Assembly: GCA_030066195.1 (NCBI GenBank)
Contig: JASJCB010000027.1
Span: forward strand, 1-64,000
Origin: Acidobacteriota bacterium
GTDB lineage: Bacteria; Acidobacteriota; Holophagae; Acanthopleuribacterales; Acanthopleuribacteraceae
Length of the DNA: 64,000 nt
Reading direction: 5' to 3'
A program made the translations under genes and the position numbers. This document shows, piece after piece, positions 50,375 to 59,098 of this stretch. The notes beneath the pieces are model-generated. The model did no database searches. It was given only the letters and a program-made list of their open reading frames with translations, and was not told the origin of the DNA. How positions within the stretch are numbered: position 1 is the first letter of the stretch; every line of letters begins with the position of its first letter.

Positions 50375-51361
50375 TTACTCTCCCAAGGCGGTGCGAATTT
50401 GTGCCAGTGAATACACCTGGATCATGGCTTCTTCCTGTGAGAGCAAGACCAGATGAGCGCCGTCATCGATGTTGATTCTATGCAGAGGCGCCGGCATTTG
50501 CTTTTTAAAAGAAACATGACCTGTTTTCAGGCTCATGCGGTACAAGGTAACCAACATGGGTTTGCGGTCGTCTTCCGTTTGGCTTTCCTCATCACCGACC
50601 AGAAACCATATGTGCTCCGGGCTTTCCACGGCGACATCGAACAGAGGCAAGCCGAAGCGGTAGTATTTTATCTTTCGCGGTCGGTGTTTCAAGATGGCAT
50701 CACCCAATGGGTCTCGTTCTACCTCTTTTTTGTACAGTTCCAAGGGGACCGTTCTTTCCTTGATGAGAACACCCTGTCTATCGTAAACCTCAAAGGCGCC
50801 CCTGGCTTTGACGATCAAGAGATGGTTCGCATCCAGGCGGACGGGCCATGCGTTGGAGAGATGAAAGCCGATGCCTGTATCGTCTTTCAACTTGCCAAGC
50901 AGCCGGCCGGTATCTATTTCTTTCAACACAAACCGGCGTTTGAAGGCTTCTTCGAAGTGCAGCTTTTGAAAACGAGCGCCGTCCGGCAGGTAGTGCAGTC
51001 TCTGGTCAAGGGCTTCTTTATTCACGAAGGTCCCCTCCAAAGTGAAAAGAGACCGGGAACGGCCATACCGCTCGGTGATCAGTAACTTCCCCTCGAAAAG
51101 GTCCAAAGTAACGGGTTGATGTCTGAACTCATCGCCGGCCTCACCCAAACTGCCGATGGATTGGACAAACCCATCACGTCCAAAGACCAGGACAGGATGC
51201 CCTTCTTCGGCAAGGTAAAGCTTCCCCTGTTTAAATAAGGCATCATAGGGATAAGACAAGAAATGATCACCTAGAAAGGGTCGGCTGTCATCCACCTGCA
51301 AGATGGGTTTTACCGGAAGTCCCTCCGCGGTGAGGATTAGAAATAGAATGAGGGTTTCCAT
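50375..51361 (-). CDS. Putative secreted 6-bladed beta-propeller protein
   Basis: A 328-residue protein with an N-terminal hydrophobic stretch (METLILFLILTAEG) and repeats of about 45-50 residues typical of NHL/BF3164-like 6-bladed propellers, e.g. YDALFKQGKLYLAEEGHPVL followed by VFGRDGFVQSIGSLG, then FEGKLLITERYGRSRSLFTL, ANHLLIVKARGAFEVYDRQG, and PLFDVAVESPEHIWFLVGD. It is probably exported. The ATG at 51361 was chosen over a TTG at 51370; no clear ribosome binding site is seen. It follows the Cys-rich peptide gene by 57 bp on the same strand, suggesting a two-gene unit. Confidence 0.7.
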   Translation of the reverse strand: METLILFLILTAEGLPVKPILQVDDSRPFLGDHFLSYPYDALFKQGKLYLAEEGHPVLVFGRDGFVQSIGSLGEAGDEFRHQPVTLDLFEGKLLITERYGRSRSLFTLEGTFVNKEALDQRLHYLPDGARFQKLHFEEAFKRRFVLKEIDTGRLLGKLKDDTGIGFHLSNAWPVRLDANHLLIVKARGAFEVYDRQGVLIKERTVPLELYKKEVERDPLGDAILKHRPRKIKYYRFGLPLFDVAVESPEHIWFLVGDEESQTEDDRKPMLVTLYRMSLKTGHVSFKKQMPAPLHRINIDDGAHLVLLSQEEAMIQVYSLAQIRTALGE

Positions 51362-51418
51362 AATCGACAACCATTCACGGTCTGTGGTCCGGTCCGTTGG
51401 AAATCTTTACTTTCCAGA

Positions 51419-51652
51419 TTAAAAAAGTAATTTATCCAAGCAGGCTTGATCAACATGTCCCGGTAGGCAGTCGCCCAAGCAAGTCCAGCAGCTTCCATCG
51501 GTGCACGACCAACTGTCACTGCTGGTTGGCTTACAACAGAACCCATTGCTGCCAGGGACATTGCCGTCCTTACATTGCGTGCTGTTTAAGGCTGAAAGGC
51601 CGAAAGAGGTAACTGAAATCATTAATGAAATGAGGCAGAGCTTGCGTAACAT
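51419..51652 (-). CDS. Small secreted cysteine-rich peptide
   Basis: A 77-residue peptide. The basic-hydrophobic start (MLRKLCLISLMISVTSFGLS) is a good signal peptide with likely cleavage after LSA. The mature part of about 55 residues holds eight Cys in the order C-x10-CC-x8-C-x4-C-x2-C-x3-C-x8-C, which fits a disulfide-rich peptide. GGAGGG lies 5 nt before the ATG, a strong site that supports a real gene. No close family is recognised. It precedes the beta-propeller gene, reminiscent of NVEALA-type peptides paired with propeller proteins in Bacteroidota. Confidence 0.7.
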   Translation of the reverse strand: MLRKLCLISLMISVTSFGLSALNSTQCKDGNVPGSNGFCCKPTSSDSWSCTDGSCWTCLGDCLPGHVDQACLDKLLF

Positions 51653-51868
51653 AGATCCCTCCGGACGGGTTCACGAACCAAATCATTTAGATAGTGCAAA
51701 ACCTCTTAAAGAGTAGGATCTTAGAACAGGTGTGTCAAGAATACAGTTGGGGTTTCTTTTTGATGCGCTGTTCCTTGAAGCCGGCGGGGCTTATAAGCAG
51801 CCATGATGCCCACGGCCAGGCCGATTTCTCATAGGCCTGACTGTGACTACCCGTGTAAGCCGGGGAAA

Positions 51869-53254
51869 TCACACCTCGAAATGCAGGTCCGGGACGATGG
51901 GCCCGAAACCCTTGCGGCTGGTCTCCTTAAAGTCGGCGTGCATGTACTTGCCGTTTTCGTACATCTTCTCGATCACCAGGTCCAGGCTGATGCGGTGATC
52001 TTTCAGGGTGATGGCGTGTTGGGCGGCCGCCAGCGCCTTCTGGGCGAAGATGCCGTTGCGTTCGATGCAGGGGATCTGCACGTAACCCTTCATAGGCGTG
52101 CATTCCAGGCCCAGCGAGTGTTCCATGGCAATCTCGGCCGCGTATTCCGTGTCCCGGATATCGCCGCCGAACAGCTGGCAGACCGCGCCCGCCGCCATCG
52201 AACAGGCCGCGCCTACCTCGCCCTGGCAGCCCACCTCCGACCCGGAGATGGAGGCGTTGGCCTGGATCAGGCCGCCGATGCCGGCCGCCGTGAACAGCAC
52301 CTCCACGATCTCGTCGTCGCTGAAATCGTCCAGGTATTGGCCGGCGTACAAAACACCCGGCAGCACGCCGGCGCCGCCGTTGGTGGGCGCCGTGACCACC
52401 CGGCCCGAGGCCGCGTTTTCCTCGCTGACCGCGTAGGCGAAGGCGGTGGCGTAACGGCAGATATCGTTGCTGGCGAAGATGCCGCGCCGTTTGGGTCTGA
52501 CCGCGGCCTCCAGCAATTGCGGCGCGCGCCGCTTCACCTGCAAGACGCCGGGAAGAACGGTTTCCGTGGGTTTCAATCCTCGCTCCACACAACGCTTCAT
52601 CACGTCCCAAAAGCGGTGCATGCGACCCACCACTTCGTCCACTGTCTGACCCTCCAGGGCGGCCGTATTCTGTTTGACGATGTCCGACAAGGGCAGGCCG
52701 TGCTTGCTTGCGTAGGCCAACCACTCCGACGCCTTGCGGTAGGGAAACGGTTCCGTCTCAGTGTCCTCGCGGTCCCCATGACCCTCTTCCTGAACCATGC
52801 CGCCGCCCACGGAATAGTAGTTGCGTTGGAAGACCACGGCGCCGTCGGCATCGAGCAGCGACAGGTTCATGCCGTTTTCATGGCCGGGCAGGCGCTTGAA
52901 CGGCGACCACACGAAATCCTTGACCGGGTTGAACGCGATCTCTTTCACGCCCAGGCTCAGCATGCCCGAGGTCGTGGTTCGAGCCAGGGCCGTGTTGATC
53001 TTCTCCAGATCGTCGGTGACCGGGTCCAAACCCATCAAGCCGGCGATAATGGCGTTGTCGGTAAGGTGGCCCTTGCCCGTACGCGCCAGCGACCAATAGA
53101 GATGGATCTTCAAACGGTCGAAGTCCTTGACGCCCTCTTCTTGAATCAGGCGACGGAACATATTACCAATGAGAATCGGTCCGTGAGTGTGCGAGGAACT
53201 GGGGCCCACCGACATTTTGAAGGTCTGGAAGGCACCGATACTGGAAGCGCGCAT
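51869..53254 (-). CDS. sdaA: L-serine ammonia-lyase, single-chain
   Basis: A 461-residue iron-sulfur L-serine dehydratase with both subdomains in one chain. The beta part has [19 protein letters not shown]. The alpha part has the [4Fe-4S] cysteines in [20 protein letters not shown] followed by CQLFGG, plus [14 protein letters not shown]. It converts serine to pyruvate and ammonia. The ATG at 53254 has GAGG 8 nt upstream; the GTG at 53263 is less likely. A 141-bp fragment of a near-identical gene lies 1.6 kb downstream. Confidence 0.95.
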   Translation of the reverse strand: MRASSIGAFQTFKMSVGPSSSHTHGPILIGNMFRRLIQEEGVKDFDRLKIHLYWSLARTGKGHLTDNAIIAGLMGLDPVTDDLEKINTALARTTTSGMLSLGVKEIAFNPVKDFVWSPFKRLPGHENGMNLSLLDADGAVVFQRNYYSVGGGMVQEEGHGDREDTETEPFPYRKASEWLAYASKHGLPLSDIVKQNTAALEGQTVDEVVGRMHRFWDVMKRCVERGLKPTETVLPGVLQVKRRAPQLLEAAVRPKRRGIFASNDICRYATAFAYAVSEENAASGRVVTAPTNGGAGVLPGVLYAGQYLDDFSDDEIVEVLFTAAGIGGLIQANASISGSEVGCQGEVGAACSMAAGAVCQLFGGDIRDTEYAAEIAMEHSLGLECTPMKGYVQIPCIERNGIFAQKALAAAQHAITLKDHRISLDLVIEKMYENGKYMHADFKETSRKGFGPIVPDLHFEV

Positions 53255-53316
53255 GGGGATCACCTCAAAGGGAACTTAAAAGCAATCGATGTCGGAAAAG
53301 GGGGCGGAGCCCCGGA

Positions 53317-54421
53317 TCAACCGGCCTCGGCGGCCGACTCGCTGATCAGGTAGGCCCTGATGAAGGTTTGCAGGTCGCCCTCCATGACCTTGGTCACGTT
53401 GGAGGTTTCTACGTTGGTGCGATGGTCCTTGACCATCTGATACGGATGCATGACATAACTACGGATCTGACTGCCGAAGGCGATTTCCTTTTTCTCGGCG
53501 GAGGAGCCGCGAATCTCGGCCTCGTTCTGCTCGATCTGTAACTGGGCCAACTTGGAACGCAGCACCTTCATGGCGGAGGCCTTGTTCTTGTGCTGCGACC
53601 GTTCATTCTGGCACTGGGTCACAATCCCGGTGGGCAGGTGAGTGATGCGCACCGCGGAATCGGTGGTATTGACGTGCTGACCGCCCGCGCCCGAGGAACG
53701 GTAGGTGTCGATGCGCAGGTCCTTTTCGTCGATTACCACTTCGTCGTCGTTTTCGATCTCGGGGATCACGTGCACGGCCGTAAACGAAGTGTGACGGCGC
53801 TTGCTGGCGTCAAAGGGCGAGATGCGCACCAGGCGGTGAATCCCGGATTCGGCCTTCAGGAACCCGTAGGCAAAGGGGCCTTCCACGCGAATGACCGCAC
53901 CCTTGATGCCGGCTTCCTCACCGTCTTGATAGTTGAGGATCTCGGTCTTGAATCCCTGTTTCTCACAATAGCGCAAATACATGCGATACAGCATGCTCGC
54001 CCAGTCCTGGCTTTCCGTCCCGCCGGCCCCGGGCTGAATAGTCAAGATGCCGGGGTTCTTGTCGTATTTGCCCGACAGCATCATGCGGAGTTCGGTGTCC
54101 TCTACCATACCGTAGTACTTTTCCAACAACTGGGCCAGGTCGTCTTCTACCGCTTCCCCTTCCTTCAGGAACTCCTGGTGGACCTCGATCTCTTCTTCGA
54201 TCTCGTCGATCTTCTGGGCCAGTTCAACATCCTGCTGAATCTGGTTGCGTTGCTGAAGCGTGCGCTGGGCGCGTTCCTGATCGCTCCAGAAATCGGGTTC
54301 GGTGCTTAAGCTCTCCAGCTCCATAAGCTTGCGACGGTTCCCCGGCAGGTCAAAGATAACTCCGAATGCGGGCCGCCCGTTCGCGTTGCCCGTCGAGTTG
54401 TTGCAATAAAGTGTCTAACAT
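53317..54421 (-). CDS. prfB: Peptide chain release factor 2 with programmed +1 frameshift
   Basis: Full-length RF2 needs a +1 shift. A 23-codon first part starts at ATG 54421 (MLDTLLQQLDGQRERAARIR) and ends at TAT CTT TGA C (TGA at 54350-54352), preceded by a GGAG that acts as the internal Shine-Dalgarno. Translation resumes at GAC and continues to 53317, for 367 residues in total. The main part has the GGQ motif (SSGAGGQHVNTTDSAVRITH) and the stop-recognition region. The in-frame UGA lets RF2 control its own synthesis. Confidence 0.96.
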
Positions 54422-54970
54422 GTCGGCCTCTCATCTCAAATCTCACCAATCGGAAAGGATAACGTCTTTCCTCCAAATTGACAACCCGGGCAAACGCTTC
54501 ATCGGGGGCTCGCCAAAGTTGTAAGAGCAGTACATTAAACAACCAAACAACACCTCATACTGCATAAAGTCCATTTAATTTAGGGATTGATCCCGGAAGC
54601 AATCGCGTTTCAGGTTGTGGGACCTTTGTTGCTAACAGGAACAACAACGTAGCCGGCGTCTGATATTCGATTGTTCGAATATTTTATGCATTGCCCTCAT
54701 GTGTTCCCGGGAAGAATATCGCACCGGACACGGACTTTTCATGTCTTTCCGGGAAGATTTGAGTCAATTGGGCGTGTTACCGGCTTATGTTTACGATTTT
54801 GACGAGGCCCTGCCTACCGTCCGCTTTCCCCGCTTTCCTCCAAGATATGTACAGCGAGGTCTTCCTGCTGTATGATGATGGGCCTTATGACAAGTGGGGT
54901 GCTTGCAGCTATTTGTTTTTCGTTTGATAATGGTCAGTAAGGAATCGAATCGAGGGGAGGACGGTTGCCG
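54422..54970. other. Intergenic region between prfB and purF
   Basis: No supported gene. A 58-codon frame at 54699-54875 lacks a ribosome binding site and any family likeness. No riboswitch (for example a purine type) was recognised upstream of purF. Confidence 0.5.
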
Positions 54971-56365
54971 ATGTTGGACAAGTTCAAGGATGAATGCGGT
55001 GTCTTTGGGATCAAACCCCATCACGAGGCCGCCAACATGACCTACCTGGGTTTATACGCGTTACAGCACAGGGGTCAGGAGAGTGCCGGCATCGTTGCGT
55101 CCGATCACGGATATTTGACCTGTCACAAACAGATGGGCCTTGTTGCCGATGTTTTTTCCGAGGAGGCCCTGGCCAGGCTGCCCGGTGACGCCGCGATCGG
55201 CCACGTGCGCTATTCCACCGCGGGCGCCAGCCTTTTGGCCAACGCGCAACCCATCCTGATCAACTGCCATCACGGCCAGATCGCCATGGCGCATAACGGG
55301 AATCTGGTCAATGCCGGCGAGGTCCGGCGTCGGCTGGAAGGGATCGGCTCCATTTTCAATTCCAATAGCGATACCGAGGTCATCCTGCACCTGATCGCCA
55401 AGAGCAAAAAGAAAACCATCGAGGAAGCTGTCATCGAAGCGCTCAGCCAGGTGAAGGGCGCCTATTCCTGTGTATTTATCACCAAAGACAAATTGATCGC
55501 CGTGCGCGACCCCCACGGGTTCCGGCCCCTGGTCATGGGCACTCTGGGCGAATCCATCGCGTTTGCTTCCGAAACCTGCGCCTTCGATTTGATCGGCGCA
55601 AACTACGAGCGCGAAATCGAACCGGGCGAAATGATGGTGGTCAACGAGTTGGGCATGCGACGTTCCAGCCGCCCCTTCAAGGAAAAGCCCGCTCGTCAGT
55701 GCATTTTCGAGCACATTTATTTCGCCCGCCCCGACGGGATTATGTTCGGTGAATCTACTCTGGCCTATCGCGAGCGCCTGGGCGCCAAACTTGCCGAGGA
55801 ATCCCCGGTCGAGGCCGATATGGTGGTGCCCGTGCCCGATTCGGGCGTGACCGCGGCGATCGGTTACAGCAACCTGTCCAAAATTCCGTTTGCCTTCGGC
55901 CTGATCCGCAACCATTACGTGGGCCGGACCTTCATCGAACCCAAGCAGTCCATTCGCCACTTCGGTGTGAAGGTAAAGCTTAATCCGGTCAAAAGCCTGA
56001 TCAAGGGCAAACGGGTACTGTTGGTAGATGATTCCCTGGTGCGCGGCACGACCTCGAGAAAGATCATCAAAATGCTGCGCGCGGGCGGCGCCACCGAAGT
56101 GCATATGCGCATTACCGCACCGCCCACCACGCATCCCTGCTTCTACGGTATCAACACGCCCACCCGCAAGGAACTGATCGCCAGTTCCCACACCGTGGAA
56201 GAGATCCGCAAGTATATCGAGGCCGATTCGCTGGAGTACATCAGCCTTCAGGGTATGTTGGACTGCCTGGAGAACTCCAACCCGGATAATTACTGCCATG
56301 CCTGCTTTTCGGGCGAGTACATCATCGGCTTCCCCGGCCAGGATAAGGAGTCCATGGAAGTATGA
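54971..56365 (+). CDS. purF: Amidophosphoribosyltransferase
   Basis: A 464-residue first enzyme of de novo purine synthesis. The catalytic Cys lies in [10 protein letters not shown] after a short propeptide. The class II glutaminase domain has [19 protein letters not shown] and HNGNLVN. The phosphoribosyltransferase domain has [15 protein letters not shown] and the PRPP loop [15 protein letters not shown]-terminal Cys residues ([10 protein letters not shown]) may belong to the Fe-S cluster form. GGGGAGG precedes the start; the ATG at 54971 is preferred over a TTG at 54965. The end overlaps the Nif3 gene (ATGA). Confidence 0.97.
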   Translation: MLDKFKDECGVFGIKPHHEAANMTYLGLYALQHRGQESAGIVASDHGYLTCHKQMGLVADVFSEEALARLPGDAAIGHVRYSTAGASLLANAQPILINCHHGQIAMAHNGNLVNAGEVRRRLEGIGSIFNSNSDTEVILHLIAKSKKKTIEEAVIEALSQVKGAYSCVFITKDKLIAVRDPHGFRPLVMGTLGESIAFASETCAFDLIGANYEREIEPGEMMVVNELGMRRSSRPFKEKPARQCIFEHIYFARPDGIMFGESTLAYRERLGAKLAEESPVEADMVVPVPDSGVTAAIGYSNLSKIPFAFGLIRNHYVGRTFIEPKQSIRHFGVKVKLNPVKSLIKGKRVLLVDDSLVRGTTSRKIIKMLRAGGATEVHMRITAPPTTHPCFYGINTPTRKELIASSHTVEEIRKYIEADSLEYISLQGMLDCLENSNPDNYCHACFSGEYIIGFPGQDKESMEV

Positions 56366-57126
56366 TCGATCTGGGACGACTGGTTTCCAAGCTCAACGAT
56401 TACCTGGCCGTTGGGGATTTTGACGAGGGCGCCATCAACGGACTTCAGGTTGCCGGCCCCAAAAAGGTGCGCCGCGTTGCTTTTGCTGTAGACGGCGTGT
56501 TGGAGACCTTTCAGAAAGCGGCCGAATTGAACGCCGACATGCTGATCGTGCACCACGGCATCTATTGGGGTTACCAGTTTCCCCTGCGCGGCAGCAATTA
56601 CAAGCGCATCAAAACCCTGATGGACCATGACATCGCCCTCTACGCGGTTCACCTGCCGCTGGATGCGCATCCCGAGGTGGGCCATAACGTAACCCTGCTG
56701 CGTGAGTTGGGCTGCGATCCCCGGAGCTTCGAACCCTTCGGCAACTACAAGGGCAAGACCATCGGTTTCATGGGCCGTCTTGCCGAAACTACGCGGGAGG
56801 ATATCACCCGGCGCTTGGAAACTCTGTTGGGCGGTCCGGTCAAGGAGTTGGGTTTCGGGCCCGATACCGTGCGCAGTATTTCCTGCGTTACGGGCGAGGG
56901 CGCCGGTTTCGGCCTGGTCAGCGAGGCCAAGATCAAAAACGTCCACTACCATATTTCCGGCGAGTCGACGCATCCCATCTACCACTTCTGTCGTGAGAAT
57001 CGGGTGAACCTGGGTTTGGGCGGCCATTACAATACCGAAGTGTGGGGATTGCGTTCCCTGCGCACCTGGATAGAGAGTAATTTCGACGTAGATACCTGCT
57101 TTATCGATTGTCCCACCGGCCTTTGA
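56362..57126 (+). CDS. Nif3-like dinuclear metal centre protein (YbgI family)
   Basis: A 254-residue Nif3/YbgI protein. Metal ligands appear in LIVHHGIYWG, AVHLPLDAHPEVGHN and the C-terminal GGHYNTE with a downstream Glu. The family forms toroidal hexamers with two metals per subunit; its role is unsettled (GTP cyclohydrolase-like fold). The start overlaps the purF stop by 4 bp. Next gene on the same strand is an SDR after 32 bp. Confidence 0.9.
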   Translation: MIDLGRLVSKLNDYLAVGDFDEGAINGLQVAGPKKVRRVAFAVDGVLETFQKAAELNADMLIVHHGIYWGYQFPLRGSNYKRIKTLMDHDIALYAVHLPLDAHPEVGHNVTLLRELGCDPRSFEPFGNYKGKTIGFMGRLAETTREDITRRLETLLGGPVKELGFGPDTVRSISCVTGEGAGFGLVSEAKIKNVHYHISGESTHPIYHFCRENRVNLGLGGHYNTEVWGLRSLRTWIESNFDVDTCFIDCPTGL

Positions 57127-57158
57127 CATTCGGAACACCTCAAAAGGAGCATGACCTC

Positions 57159-57908
57159 ATGCAAGGACGGCACATTTTGATAACCGGCGGCAGTACCGGC
57201 ATCGGTTTCGCCATTGCCGAAAAGCTGATCGCGGCGGGCGCCCATGTCCACATCACCGCGCGAAACCCTGAGCGTCTTCGGGAAGCCGCCGATCGATTGG
57301 GCGGAAATGCTTCGGCTTACCCCGGCGATATCACCTCCAAAGCGGATCGGCAGGACCTGGTGCGTCAGGTCAGCCTCAATACCGAGGGCAAACTGGACGG
57401 CCTGGTATTGAATGCGGCGCGTTACAGCTACCAACCGCTGGAAGGCCAGGACGTGGATGACTTCGACGATTACTTCCGCACCAATGTGACGGGACCCTTT
57501 GCATTGGTGAGCGCCGCGTTGCCCCTTTTACAAGCGGGCGAGGGCAAGAGCATCCTGTTCATTTCGTCCACCCTGGGTAGTCGGCCGATTGCGGGTGTGG
57601 GCGCCTACGCGGCAACCAAGGCCGCGCTCAACAACCTGGCCCAGACCCTTGCTTTGGAGCTGGCAGCGCAGAATATCCGCGTCAACGCGGTGCTGCCGGG
57701 CGTGGTCGATACGCCCATTCACGATCCGCAATCCGAGGGCGATATGAACCGCGAGGACAAACTGGCCATGTTGGGTCCGCAGCACCCGTTGGGACGCGTG
57801 GGTCAACCCGAGGATGTGGCCGAAGCATCGGTGTTTCTGCTTTCGGATAAAGCGGGGTGGGTGACCGGCGCTCTGTGGCATGTGGATGGAGGCATCGGGC
57901 TTGTCTAA
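57159..57908 (+). CDS. SDR family oxidoreductase
   Basis: A 249-residue classical SDR: TGGSTGIG at 9-16, LNAARYS in place of the usual NNAG, a Ser in LFISSTLGSRP, YAATK for the catalytic Tyr/Lys, and PGVVDTPIH. The C-terminal TGALWHVDGGIGLV is typical of FabG-like members. AAGGAG lies 9 nt before the ATG. It is in a run with the QueD-like and Maf genes, the stop overlapping the former. Confidence 0.9.
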   Translation: MQGRHILITGGSTGIGFAIAEKLIAAGAHVHITARNPERLREAADRLGGNASAYPGDITSKADRQDLVRQVSLNTEGKLDGLVLNAARYSYQPLEGQDVDDFDDYFRTNVTGPFALVSAALPLLQAGEGKSILFISSTLGSRPIAGVGAYAATKAALNNLAQTLALELAAQNIRVNAVLPGVVDTPIHDPQSEGDMNREDKLAMLGPQHPLGRVGQPEDVAEASVFLLSDKAGWVTGALWHVDGGIGLV

Positions 57909-58302
57909 TGTCTGCTTCTGCCGGCGCGTGCACTTCCGGGCAGCCCATCACTACGCCCGGGCGGATCTCGACGAGGCCGGTAACCGGGAGCGTTTCGGCG
58001 ACAGCGCCCTGCCGCATTTCCATGACTGGACCCTGACGATCTGGTTGCAGGGACCCTTGAATGACGACGGCATGATCGTTGACCTGATGCAGGTGGACGC
58101 CGCCTTGGATGAAGTGGTGGTTCAACCCTTTCACCAACAGCATATCAACCGGGTCGATCCCTTCTTCAAAACCCGGCAGCCCACCAATGAGGTCTTGGCC
58201 GGTTATTTTGCCCGGAAACTCATGCCCTTTTTTCCTTATAATAAGCTTGTGCGCTTGCGTATCGCCGAGGACGACGACTTGTTTGCGGAGTGGACCCCGT
58301 GA
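57901..58302 (+). CDS. 6-pyruvoyltetrahydropterin synthase/QueD-like protein with altered active site
   Basis: A 133-residue protein of the PTPS/QueD fold: HFRAAHHYA (first zinc His), HFHDWTLTI (zinc His pair) and a C-terminal LVRLRIAEDDD with the pterin-anchoring acidic position. In QueD the zinc pair is preceded by the catalytic Cys (CxxxHGH); here that position is Ser (SALPHFH). The LDHH catalytic pair is replaced by FHQQH. The fold is clear, but standard 6-carboxytetrahydropterin synthase chemistry is doubtful. The TTG at 57901 has GGAGG 8 nt upstream and overlaps the SDR gene by 8 bp. Confidence 0.78.
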   Translation: MSNVCFCRRVHFRAAHHYARADLDEAGNRERFGDSALPHFHDWTLTIWLQGPLNDDGMIVDLMQVDAALDEVVVQPFHQQHINRVDPFFKTRQPTNEVLAGYFARKLMPFFPYNKLVRLRIAEDDDLFAEWTP

Positions 58303-58892
58303 AACCCATATTGCTCGCCACTCAATCCAAGTACAAAATAGCGCTGTTCGAAACACTGGGCCTGCCCTTCGAGACAGCGGCGCCGCCTTTTGAAGAGTTT
58401 ATCGACCCCACGCTGCACCCGGAGCAGTTGGCCCTTACCCTGGCCAGGGGCAAGGCGGAGTCCCTGGCCGAGGATTGGCCGCACCACCTGATCATCGGCG
58501 CGGACCAGGTGCTGGCCCTGGGCGACGAGGTGCTGACCAAACCGGGAACGGTGGACAAAACGGTCGCGCAGTTGAAACGTCTGAGCGGCAAAACCCACCG
58601 CCTGCACACGGCCTTCGCGATCATCGAGCCGGATACGGGCCGCGCGGTGGAAGATGCGGTGCATGCCAGTATTTCCTTTCACGGGAACCTGTCGGAAGAC
58701 TATCTGCGCAAGATGGTAGAGGCGGACAAGAGCTGGGACTGCGTGGGCGGCTATAAATTCGAGAGTCGGGGCGTGATGCTGATGAGTAGGGTAGAAACCC
58801 AAGACACCAACGCCATCGTCGGCCTTCCCCTGATCGCCCTTATCGAGGCCCTGTCCATTTGGGGCTTCTTCGAGGAACGATTCGAGGCATGA
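58299..58892 (+). CDS. maf: Maf family nucleotide pyrophosphatase
   Basis: A 197-residue Maf protein: ILLATQSKYKIALFETLGLP (S-x-x-K/R region), LARGKAESLAED, LIIGADQVLALGDEVLTKPG with the catalytic Asp, LSGKTHRLHTAFAI, and NAIVGLPLIALIEAL. Family members hydrolyse non-canonical or canonical NTPs and help prevent misincorporation. GTG at 58299 overlaps the QueD-like stop (GTGA) and has GGAG 9 nt upstream; a GTG at 58290 is an alternative. Confidence 0.92.
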   Translation: MKPILLATQSKYKIALFETLGLPFETAAPPFEEFIDPTLHPEQLALTLARGKAESLAEDWPHHLIIGADQVLALGDEVLTKPGTVDKTVAQLKRLSGKTHRLHTAFAIIEPDTGRAVEDAVHASISFHGNLSEDYLRKMVEADKSWDCVGGYKFESRGVMLMSRVETQDTNAIVGLPLIALIEALSIWGFFEERFEA

Positions 58893-58980
58893 AGTCCTGC
58901 CAACACGTATTGCCGGCATGCATGCAAATATACTCGAAACAGTAGTGCTTCGCTGTATGATCGATGCTGTCGGTTTCTCG

Positions 58981-59063
58981 TTTGCCTTGAGTTTCTGAAG
59001 AAAACAAGGCCTGTTTGCCTTGAGTTTCTGAAGATTAAACCGCATAATTGCCTTGAGTTTCTG
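58981..59063. repeat. Three iterons with 33-bp period
   Basis: TTGCCTTGAGTTTCTG occurs at 58982, 59015 and 59048, exactly 33 bp apart. The first two copies extend to 21 bp of identity (TTTGCCTTGAGTTTCTGAAGA). A 33-bp period is close to three helical turns, placing all copies on one face. They end 36 bp before the DUF4143 ATPase start. Confidence 0.85.
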
Positions 59064-59098
59064 CAAACTCAGCATGAAATTACAACGGGGTATTCGTC

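Noticed and set aside
54699..54875. 58-codon gene upstream of purF
   Set aside because: No ribosome binding site, no recognisable motif, and rich in Pro/Arg codons typical of chance frames.
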